A stretch of DNA of 41,557 nucleotides. Origin: DATKDP01 sp035546335. Its GTDB lineage: Bacteria; Acidobacteriota; Thermoanaerobaculia; Gp7-AA8. Shown piece by piece: positions 8,395-14,963 of this stretch. The DNA is taken from the NCBI GenBank assembly GCA_035546335.1, contig DATKDP010000058.1:1-41557 (forward strand). Reading direction: 5' to 3'. Both the position numbers and the translations under genes were made by a program. How positions within the stretch are numbered: position 1 is the stretch's first letter; every line of letters starts with the position of its first letter. A model generated the notes under the pieces. It was not told the DNA's origin. It ran no database searches and saw only the letters and a list, made by a program, of their open reading frames with translations.

Positions 8395-8419
8395 GGGGCG
8401 GGCGCGGGACGCCCGCTCT
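8395..8419. repeat. Palindromic repeat, copy A (GCGGGCG / CGCCCGC hairpin)
   Basis: A 25-bp word identical to those at 12234-12258 and 41405-41429. It contains 7-bp arms GCGGGCG (8398-8404) and CGCCCGC (8410-8416) with loop CGGGA. It lies in the 190-nt gap upstream of enolase, which is otherwise featureless. Confidence 0.9.
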
Positions 8420-8435
8420 CCCCCGTTGCTTCGAG

Positions 8436-8441
8436 TACACT
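8436..8441 (+). promoter_or_regulatory. Putative -10 box (TACACT) of enolase, possibly leaderless
   Basis: TACACT lies 9 nt upstream of the enolase ATG and there is no Shine-Dalgarno in the gap. Transcription would start at or within a few nucleotides of the start codon. No good -35 hexamer is visible. Confidence 0.4.
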
Positions 8442-8450
8442 TACGCCGCT

Positions 8451-9731
8451 ATGTTCAAGATCACCGAAGTCTTCGCTCGTGAGATTCTCGACTCCCGCGG
8501 CAACCCGACCATCGAGGTCGACGTCGTCCTCGACTCCGGATCTCTCGGCCGCGCTGCAGTCCCTTCCGGCGCCTCGACGGGAACGCGCGAGGCCCTCGAG
8601 CTCCGCGACGGCGATGCCGCCCGCTTCCTCGGAAAAGGCGTGCTACGCGCCATCGAGAACGTCAATGGATCGATCGCCAGGGAGATCGAAGGGCTCGACG
8701 CGCGCGAGCAGGCTTTCCTCGATCTTCTCATGCGGCAGCTCGACGGCTCGCCGAACAAGGAAACCCTCGGCGCCAACGCAATCCTCGGCGTCTCCCTCGC
8801 CATCGCCCGAGCCGCGGCGGAAGCGTCCGGCCTTCCTCTCTTCCTCTACCTCGGCGGGGTCGGTGCGCGCACGCTTCCCGTCCCGATGATGAACGTCATC
8901 AACGGCGGCGCCCACGCCGACAACAATCTCGACATCCAGGAGTTCATGATCGTGCCGGCGGGCTTCGAGACGTTTCGCGAAGCGCTTCGCGCCGGCGTCG
9001 AGACGTTTCACCACCTCAGGAAGATCCTCCACGAACGGAAGCTCACGACGGCCGTCGGTGACGAGGGCGGATTCGCCCCCGACCTCTCTTCGAATGAGGA
9101 AGCGTTGCAGCTCATCCTCGAGGCGATCGAGAAAGCCGGCTACCGGGTGGGCGATCAGATCTATCTGGCCCTCGACGCCGCTGCTTCGGAGTTTCACGAG
9201 GAGGGGAAATACGAGCTCGCCGGCGAGAGCCGGTCGCTGAGCAGCAGCGAGATGGTCGACTACTACCGGACGCTGCGCTCGAAGTACCCGATCATCTCGA
9301 TCGAAGACGGCATGGCCGAGGGCGACTGGGACGGCTGGGCCTCGCTGACGCGCGCCATGGGAGCGACGACGCAGATCGTCGGCGATGATCTGTTCGTGAC
9401 CAATCCCGAGATTCTCGCCAGAGGAATCGAGCAGGGCGTGGCGAATGCGATCCTGATCAAGGTGAACCAGATCGGAACGCTCACCGAGACGCTCGACGCC
9501 ATCGAGATGGCCAAACGCGCAGGCTACCGTTCGATCATCTCCCATCGCTCGGGAGAGACCGAGGATGCGACCATCGCCGACCTGGCGGTAGCGACCAACG
9601 CGGGGCAGATCAAGACCGGATCGGCTTCGCGCAGCGACCGGATGGCGAAGTACAACCAGCTTCTCCGGATCGAAGAGGATCTCGAGGACGCGGCGGTCTT
9701 CGCCGGCAAAGCGATCTTCCGCAGCCTCTGA
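8451..9731 (+). CDS. eno: Enolase
   Basis: A 426-residue enolase, the normal bacterial length, converting 2-phosphoglycerate to phosphoenolpyruvate in the cytoplasm. Visible signatures are EILDSRGNPTIEV, the PSGASTGTREALELRDGD mobile loop, GGAHADNNLDIQEFM, GDEGGFAP, the Mg-binding ALDAAASEF, SIEDGMAEGDWDGW and VGDDLFVTN, the catalytic Lys in ILIKVNQIGTLTET and ISHRSGETED. All catalytic and metal ligands appear present. It is followed after 33 nt by the peptidase gene on the same strand, so co-transcription is possible. The start is unambiguous from the MFKITEVFAREIL opening. Confidence 0.98.
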   Translation: MFKITEVFAREILDSRGNPTIEVDVVLDSGSLGRAAVPSGASTGTREALELRDGDAARFLGKGVLRAIENVNGSIAREIEGLDAREQAFLDLLMRQLDGSPNKETLGANAILGVSLAIARAAAEASGLPLFLYLGGVGARTLPVPMMNVINGGAHADNNLDIQEFMIVPAGFETFREALRAGVETFHHLRKILHERKLTTAVGDEGGFAPDLSSNEEALQLILEAIEKAGYRVGDQIYLALDAAASEFHEEGKYELAGESRSLSSSEMVDYYRTLRSKYPIISIEDGMAEGDWDGWASLTRAMGATTQIVGDDLFVTNPEILARGIEQGVANAILIKVNQIGTLTETLDAIEMAKRAGYRSIISHRSGETEDATIADLAVATNAGQIKTGSASRSDRMAKYNQLLRIEEDLEDAAVFAGKAIFRSL

Positions 9732-9764
9732 TCTCACCCAATGCCGAGCCGAAAAGGAAAACTC

Positions 9765-11936
9765 ATGCTGAAGATGTTGATGGCGTCTGTTTTGTTCGTC
9801 GGAAGCATCAACTCCGCAGAGGTGGACGAGATTGTGAATACGAGGCCGCCGATGCCGCCGGCGGCGAAGAAGATCGAAAGGAAAATCACCATCCACGACC
9901 GCACGATCACCGACCCCTACGCCTGGCTTCGCGAAAAGGGCTCCCCCGATGTCATCGCACATCTCGAGGCGGAGAACGCGTACACCGAAGCGGTGATGAG
10001 ACCCACGGCTGCTCTCCAGGAGACGCTCTATCAGGAGATTCTCGGGCGGATCAGGCAGACGGATCTTTCGGTTCCCTATCGGAAGGGTGCGCACTATTAC
10101 TACGCTCGCACCGAGGAGGGAAAGCAATACCCCATCCATTGCAGAAAGAAGGGGTCGCTGGAGGCGGAAGAGGACGTCGCGCTCGATCTCAACGAGCTCG
10201 CCACGGGCGAGACGTTCCTGGGGCTCGGAAGCTACGAAGTGAGCGATGACGGGCATCTTCTCGCCTACTCGACCGACGTAACAGGGTTCCGCCAGTACAC
10301 GCTTCAGTTCAAGGATCTCCGCACCGGCGAGCTGCTTGCGGAGCGGATCGAGCGGGTGAACGTGGTGAAATGGGCCGCGGACAACAAGACGGTCTTTTAC
10401 GTCATCGAGGACGAGCAGACCAAGCGCTCCTACCGGCTCTACCGGCACACCCTCGGATCGCCGCAGCACGAGCTGCTCTATGAAGAGACCGACGAGCTCT
10501 ACTCGCTCTGGCTCGACCGCACGAACAGCAGCCGCTATCTGCTCGCAATGTCCGAGAGCGCGACGACTTCGGAGGTTCGCGCGATCTCCGCTGATGCTCC
10601 CGGTGAAGCTCCGCGTCTTCTTCTACCGCGGAGAGAGGGGCACGAGTATTCCGTCGATCATCGTGGTGATCGCTTCTACATCCGCACGAATGACGGGGCG
10701 CGCAACTTCCGCCTCGTCTCCGCACCGGTCGATGCTCCGGAGAAAGCGAACTGGAAGGAGATCGTGCCGCATCGCAGCAACGTGATGCTGGCGGGCGTCC
10801 GGCTCTTCGCCGGATTCGCGGCCCTCCGCGAACGGGAGGACGGCCTGCCGACCCTCAGCGTGCTCGATCTCGAGAAGAAGACATTGCATCGCGTGCGGTT
10901 TCCCGAGTCGATCTACAGCGCGTCGCTCGAAACGAACAAGGAGTTCGACACCACCATCCTCCGCTATCGCTATCAGTCGATGGTCACACCACCGTCGGTG
11001 TTCGACTACGACATGGCCACGCGTGACGCCACACTGCTGAAGCAGACGGAGGTTCTCGGAGGTTACGAGCGCAGCCGCTACACGACCGAGCGAAGCTGGG
11101 CCACGGCGGGGGATGGAGCGAAGATCCCGATCTCGCTCGTCTATCGGAAGGATCTGAAGAAGGACGGCAGGAATCCACTCCTTCTCTACGGCTATGGAGC
11201 GTACGGGCTGTCGCAGTCACCGACGTTCAGCTCGAACCGTTTCAGCCTCGTCGACCGCGGAGTGATCTACGCGATCGCGCACGTTCGTGGCGGTGGCGAA
11301 ATGGGGAAGGCGTGGCACGACGAAGGAAAAATGGCGAAGAAGATGAACACCTTCACCGATTTCATCGCCGCCGCCGAGCATCTGATCGCGGCGAAGTACA
11401 CCGCGAAGGAGCACCTCGCCATCGAGGGAGGCAGCGCCGGCGGACTTCTGGTCGGAGCGGTCGTGAACATGCGGCCCGATCTGTTCCGGGTGGCCCTCTC
11501 CCACGTACCCTTCGTCGACGTGCTCAACTCGATGCTCGACGATTCGCTGCCTCTCACCGTCGGCGAGTACCTCGAGTGGGGCAACCCGAACCTGCAGGAC
11601 GAATACGAGAACATCGCCGCCTGGTGTCCCTACACCAACATCGCGAAGAGAGCCTATCCCGCCATGCTGGTCAAAACATCGATCAATGACAGCCAGGTGA
11701 TGTACTGGGAACCGGCGAAATACGTCGCCAGGCTCCGTGCCCACAAAACGGATGACAACGTGCTGCTGTTCAAATGCAACATGGCGGCGGGGCACGGCGG
11801 CTCCTCCGGCCGCTATGACAAGCTTCGCGAGATCGCGTTCGACTACGCGTTTCTTCTCACCCGGCTCGGCGTGGAGAAGGGTCCGCTCGAGCGGCAAGTG
11901 AAGCCGGCCTCGGTGGCCGGCGCCGAAACACCCTGA
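9765..11936 (+). CDS. ptrB: Oligopeptidase B-type prolyl oligopeptidase family peptidase (S9A)
   Basis: About 723 residues. The N-terminal part forms the seven-bladed propeller and the C-terminal part is the alpha/beta-hydrolase domain. The catalytic triad is visible: Ser557 in GGSAGGLLVG, Asp642 in INDSQVMYWEPAKY and His677 in AAGHGG. YGYGAYGLSQSPTFSSNR, HVRGGGEMGKAWHDEGK and DDSLPLTVGEYLEWGNP match oligopeptidase B, which cleaves short peptides after Lys/Arg. The ATG at 9765 is preferred because AAAAGGA precedes it; it opens with a hydrophobic segment ending in SINSA that could be a signal peptide, giving a periplasmic enzyme. An ATG at 9741 would add eight residues. No terminator is obvious downstream. 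Confidence 0.93.
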   Translation: MLKMLMASVLFVGSINSAEVDEIVNTRPPMPPAAKKIERKITIHDRTITDPYAWLREKGSPDVIAHLEAENAYTEAVMRPTAALQETLYQEILGRIRQTDLSVPYRKGAHYYYARTEEGKQYPIHCRKKGSLEAEEDVALDLNELATGETFLGLGSYEVSDDGHLLAYSTDVTGFRQYTLQFKDLRTGELLAERIERVNVVKWAADNKTVFYVIEDEQTKRSYRLYRHTLGSPQHELLYEETDELYSLWLDRTNSSRYLLAMSESATTSEVRAISADAPGEAPRLLLPRREGHEYSVDHRGDRFYIRTNDGARNFRLVSAPVDAPEKANWKEIVPHRSNVMLAGVRLFAGFAALREREDGLPTLSVLDLEKKTLHRVRFPESIYSASLETNKEFDTTILRYRYQSMVTPPSVFDYDMATRDATLLKQTEVLGGYERSRYTTERSWATAGDGAKIPISLVYRKDLKKDGRNPLLLYGYGAYGLSQSPTFSSNRFSLVDRGVIYAIAHVRGGGEMGKAWHDEGKMAKKMNTFTDFIAAAEHLIAAKYTAKEHLAIEGGSAGGLLVGAVVNMRPDLFRVALSHVPFVDVLNSMLDDSLPLTVGEYLEWGNPNLQDEYENIAAWCPYTNIAKRAYPAMLVKTSINDSQVMYWEPAKYVARLRAHKTDDNVLLFKCNMAAGHGGSSGRYDKLREIAFDYAFLLTRLGVEKGPLERQVKPASVAGAETP

Positions 11937-12134
11937 GCGCGTTGGCTCGCGGGTTTTCCATCCGCCAAAAGTGGAGTTCGGCCACTTCCCACCCCCCGGC
12001 TCTCGTAGGGACGAAGCAGTGAGCCGCGAGATGCCGCATCAGGCTCGCTCGACCTCTCGGAAGGCGAACAGCTTCGTCCGGCCCCGGCGAACTGCAGGCA
12101 ATGCAGGCGAAGCCCGTGGCCGAGACTCGAGTTT

Positions 12135-12154
12135 GTCGCGAGATTCGCCTGTCC
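12135..12154. repeat. 20-bp dispersed repeat, second copy
   Basis: GTCGCGAGATTCGCCTGTCC occurs here and at 2598-2617 with no mismatch. Both copies are intergenic and sit among other palindromic debris. Confidence 0.85.
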
Positions 12155-12233
12155 GCGGCGTTCGCATCCACGACGTTCAGGCTTCTGACGATCACGCGAG
12201 TCGCAAGAACGATCCAGTCGCGCGCGTGTCGCA

Positions 12234-12284
12234 GGGGCGGGCGCGGGACGCCCGCTCTCCCTGCGGGGGCGGCGGGACGCCGCC
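12234..12284. repeat. Palindromic repeat, copy B, plus a related hairpin
   Basis: The first part (12234-12258) is identical over 25 bp to the words at 8395 and 41405. Directly after it, 12268-12284 forms GGCGGCG / CGCCGCC arms around GGA. The two hairpins share the core GCG-GGA-CGC but have different arms. Confidence 0.88.
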
Positions 12285-12479
12285 GCGATCGCCGTCGGGC
12301 CCACACAGAGAGCGGTTCGTGACGGCCGTCACAAACTCCCCGCCACGGGCGTGTAATATTTATTTGCGGTCCGAAACGGAGCATGAATAGCTGAGTTTGC
12401 CTCATTATTTCAACGAGTTAGTGATGACCGCCGAAATAATCGAGCCGCTCCGCTGTTGATGCTAATAACAACTGAATAG

Positions 12480-12571
12480 CGGTCACACGAGAAAGGCAAA
12501 CCCTCGGCGACGAGGCGGCGCAAAGTCAGCGGGTCTGACGGTTCAGACAGCCGGGCTGCCGAACGTGATCG
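12480..12571 (+). promoter_or_regulatory. GEMM-I cyclic-dinucleotide riboswitch aptamer
   Basis: The conserved core of the GEMM-I class is readable. GGCAAACC at 12495-12502 is followed by a stem CCTCG / CGAGG closed by a GCGA (GNRA) tetraloop at 12502-12515. Next comes GCGCAAAG at 12518-12525, then the second helix GTCTGA-CGGT-TCAGAC at 12533-12548, and AGCCGGGCTGCCG at 12549-12561 closing on GGCA (TGCC at 12557-12560). P1 can form between 12480-12486 and 12565-12571 with one G-U pair. The class binds cyclic di-GMP; a sub-class binds cyclic AMP-GMP. The base aligned with Vc2 position 20 is G, which favours cyclic di-GMP, but the alignment was made by eye. It precedes the beta-helix gene by about 100 nt. 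Confidence 0.87.
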
Positions 12572-12672
12572 AAGCGAATCCCCGCTGCGGTTGCAGCGCG
12601 GCCTCTTCGATTCTCCTCATTCCACAAGCGGAACGGGACGTCCGGCACGAGAGTGATCGCGAAGGAGAATCG
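12568..12672 (+). promoter_or_regulatory. Riboswitch expression platform with anti-Shine-Dalgarno
   Basis: The 10-nt CGATTCTCCT at 12608-12617 is perfectly complementary to AGGAGAATCG at 12663-12672, which contains the Shine-Dalgarno of the beta-helix gene. The alternative partner is a hairpin ATCGAAG (12568-12574) / CTTCGAT (12605-12611) enclosing CCGCTGC-GGTT-GCAGCG. Its left arm overlaps P1 of the aptamer by four nucleotides and its right arm overlaps the anti-Shine-Dalgarno by four. Ligand-stabilised P1 should therefore free the anti-Shine-Dalgarno and switch translation off. There is no T-run after the hairpin, which argues against a transcriptional switch. Confidence 0.7.
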
Positions 12673-12677
12673 TCCAA

Positions 12678-14654
12678 ATGGTCCGATTGCCGAAGTTTGT
12701 CGCAGTCACTCTCTGTTTCGCCGCTGTCGCGCTCGCAGGTACCTCACTCAGTGCCGCGGAGTACTTCGTTGCCACCGATGGCAGCGATTCGAATCCGGGC
12801 ACGATCAGTCAACCTTTCAAAACCATTGCCAAGGCTGCCGGAGTCGTCCGTGCGGGGGATGTGGTGAACGTTCGCGGAGGCGTCTACTACGGCGCCTTCA
12901 CCATCGGGTCGAAGGGAACCTCGAGTGCACGGATCCTCTTCCGCTCGTATCCGGGAGAGCTCGCCGTGCTCGATGGAACCGGAACAGCTTCCGACACGAA
13001 TCTGGTCACCCTCTACAAGACCGAGTACGTCGATTTCGCGAACTTCGAAGTGCGGAACGTGACGCGCATCGGGATTCTGGGCTGGGCCGCGAAACAGACG
13101 CGGATCCTCGGGAACCGTGTCCACGACACGCAGAAGGGGGGCATCTACATCGGCTACGGCTCGTTCGGTTACAGCTCGGACATCACGATCGATAGCAACG
13201 AGGTCTACAACACCGTGCTGGAGAACCGTCTGCTGAACATGTCGAGCGGCTGGTCGCAGACCATCGGCATCTCGCGGACGAACCGCGCGACGGTGACGAA
13301 CAACAGAGTGTACCGGAACTACGGTGAAGCGATCGTTTTCCTCCTGAGCGACAACGGCTATGCCGCGAGCAACGAGGTGTTCGACAACTACAGCGTGCAG
13401 CTCTACCTCGACAACGCGCGCTACTCGACCTTCGACGGAAATCTCGTCTACACCACCGGCGATACACGCTACTACCGCGGCGGCTATCCTGCCCACGGGA
13501 TCGGAATGGCCAACGAGAGCTATTCGGACAAGAACCCCCTGACCGACAACAAGGTCGTCAACAACATCGTGGTCAACAGCCGCTACGGAATCTACTACGG
13601 CAACTACGAGAACGGCGGCGGCCTGAAGAACACCGTGGTCGCGAACAACACGCTGTACAACGCGACTCACCTGATGCTCAGCATCTCCAGCGATTCGCAC
13701 AGCAACAGCGCGGTCGCCAACAACATCTTCTATCAGGCGACCGGTAACGGGATGGCCTCGGTGGCGGGAAGCGGCATCACCTACCGCAACAACAACTGGT
13801 ACGGAGGCAGCCCGGGATCGGCGGCGGGCAGCGGCGACGTGATCGGCGACCCGCAGCTCGTCAAAGCGGGAGGACTCACCGCCGCCGACTACAAGCTGAG
13901 GTCCGGCTCACCGGTCTATCAGGCGGGAATGGATCGTTCCGAGGTCATCGTCGATTATTTCCGTGCGGCGCGAAGCTCCGCCTATGACATCGGAGCGCAT
14001 GAGCTGAGTGTAGGGCCTGGCTCCGACGGATCCGACTCGGACACGCAGGCACCGACTGCTCCAGCCGGGCTCACCGCAACGGCAGTCAGCAGCAGCGCCA
14101 TCGACCTCTCCTGGAGCGCCTCGTCCGACAACGTCGGAGTGAGCGGCTACAGGATTTACCGGAACAGCACCCACGTGGCAACCGTCGGCGGAACGAGCCA
14201 CAGCGACTCCTCGCTGGCAGCCTCCACGACATACTCCTATTACGTGATCGCATTCGATGCAGCCGGCAACGACTCACCGGCCAGCAACACGGCATCGGCG
14301 ACGACGCAGGCGGCCGAGGTAATCACGAAGCTCGCCATGGGCGTCGACAACATAGCGATCGCCTACTCGGGCAAGGGACCGTGGCATCACTATCAACCGT
14401 CCGTTCGCGTCGTCGACAAGAACGGAGCGGCTGTAGCGGGAGCGACCGTCAGCGGCTCGTGGAGTGGAGCGCTCAGCGGCTCGGACAGCGCGACCACCGA
14501 TTCGAGCGGTGTCGCGACGTTCGGTAATCCGCGCACGAGGTCGACGAGCTCGGTGACCTTCACCGTCACCGGGATCGCACACTCGTCCTACGTCTACGAC
14601 TCGACGCTCAACAAGGAGACGAGCGCCACCGCGAAGCTCTCCTCGGTGCAGTAA
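12678..14654 (+). CDS. Secreted right-handed beta-helix protein with FN3 and Ig-like domains
   Basis: A 658-residue extracellular protein. The signal peptide ends near residue 27 (LSAAEYF). Residues about 28-440 form a parallel beta-helix opening with ATDGSDSNPGTISQPFKTI, a pectate-lyase/NosD-like start, with many N-rich turns such as NNRVYRNYGEAI and ANNTLYNATH. A fibronectin type III domain follows (about 455-545: PTAPAGLTATAVSSSAIDLSW), then an Ig/Big-like domain (KNGAAVAGATVSGSW). Beta-helix folds of this kind often act on or bind polysaccharides (lyases, epimerases, hydrolases), but the catalytic residues cannot be assigned here. AAGGAG sits 10 nt before the ATG. Expression is predicted to be under the cyclic-dinucleotide riboswitch upstream; the terminator at 14679 makes it a single-gene unit. 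Confidence 0.88.
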   Translation: MVRLPKFVAVTLCFAAVALAGTSLSAAEYFVATDGSDSNPGTISQPFKTIAKAAGVVRAGDVVNVRGGVYYGAFTIGSKGTSSARILFRSYPGELAVLDGTGTASDTNLVTLYKTEYVDFANFEVRNVTRIGILGWAAKQTRILGNRVHDTQKGGIYIGYGSFGYSSDITIDSNEVYNTVLENRLLNMSSGWSQTIGISRTNRATVTNNRVYRNYGEAIVFLLSDNGYAASNEVFDNYSVQLYLDNARYSTFDGNLVYTTGDTRYYRGGYPAHGIGMANESYSDKNPLTDNKVVNNIVVNSRYGIYYGNYENGGGLKNTVVANNTLYNATHLMLSISSDSHSNSAVANNIFYQATGNGMASVAGSGITYRNNNWYGGSPGSAAGSGDVIGDPQLVKAGGLTAADYKLRSGSPVYQAGMDRSEVIVDYFRAARSSAYDIGAHELSVGPGSDGSDSDTQAPTAPAGLTATAVSSSAIDLSWSASSDNVGVSGYRIYRNSTHVATVGGTSHSDSSLAASTTYSYYVIAFDAAGNDSPASNTASATTQAAEVITKLAMGVDNIAIAYSGKGPWHHYQPSVRVVDKNGAAVAGATVSGSWSGALSGSDSATTDSSGVATFGNPRTRSTSSVTFTVTGIAHSSYVYDSTLNKETSATAKLSSVQ

Positions 14655-14678
14655 GCAATCGAGCGCGCATCCTTCGAG

Positions 14679-14706
14679 CGGCGGCCTTCGGGCCGCCGCT
14701 TTTCTA
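14679..14706 (+). terminator. Intrinsic terminator of the beta-helix gene
   Basis: A perfect 9-bp stem GCGGCGGCC / GGCCGCCGC with a stable TTCG loop is followed by TTTTCT. It starts 24 nt after the stop codon. Confidence 0.95.
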
Positions 14707-14708
14707 GA

Positions 14709-14849
14709 AACCTGAAACCTGAAACTACCTGAAACCTGAAAATGTGTGGACCTCGAGCTCTGAAAATGCAAGCTTGAAATGAAGCCGGCCTGATTTTTTT
14801 CAGGTTTCAGGTTTCAGGTTTCAGGTTTCAGGTTTCAGGTTTCAGGTTA
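14709..14849. repeat. Opposed AAACCTG and CAGGTTT heptamer arrays
   Basis: Three perfect and one altered AAACCTG units at 14709-14739 face six perfect and one altered CAGGTTT units at 14801-14849. The units are reverse complements, so the two arrays can pair in several registers around a loop of about 60 nt that holds a T7 run. The period is 7 bp, as in the other simple arrays of this window. Confidence 0.92.
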
Positions 14850-14888
14850 TCAGAAATTAGAAGGCAACACGGCCGCTCCGCCTGTGCC

Positions 14889-14933
14889 CTCTGCCTTCTG
14901 CCTTCTGCCTTCTGCCTTCTGCCTTCTGCTTTG
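14889..14933. repeat. TCTGCCT heptamer array
   Basis: Five or more tandem copies of the 7-mer TCTGCCT end about 30 nt before the gamma-glutamyltransferase start. Copy-number change here would alter the promoter-start region: a TACACT hexamer follows at 14935-14940. Confidence 0.92.
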
Positions 14934-14963
14934 CTACACTCCCCCCTTCGGAGGACACAAGCC

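Larger units (their letters stand above)
11937..12479. other. Gene-free, repeat-rich region upstream of the riboswitch
   Basis: No credible coding sequence. It contains the 14-bp word shared with 2732-2745, a TAGGGACGAAGCA motif at about 12005-12018 that recurs at about 16897-16910, the 20-bp shared word at 12135-12154, and two palindromes at 12234-12284. From about 12350 the composition turns AT-richer (TAATATTTATTT). It then has an imperfect inverted repeat ATTATTTC / GAAATAAT about 22 nt apart, which may belong to the promoter or leader of the riboswitch transcript. Confidence 0.65.

Noticed and set aside
8643..10469. A 608-codon open frame on the minus strand over enolase and the peptidase
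   Set aside because: Antisense shadow of two strongly supported genes; its product has no domain and an Arg/Leu/Val-biased composition typical of GC-rich reverse frames.
12568..12611. Intrinsic terminator as the riboswitch output
   Set aside because: The hairpin is strong but is followed by TCTCCTCATT and not a T-run, while a perfect anti-Shine-Dalgarno pairing exists.
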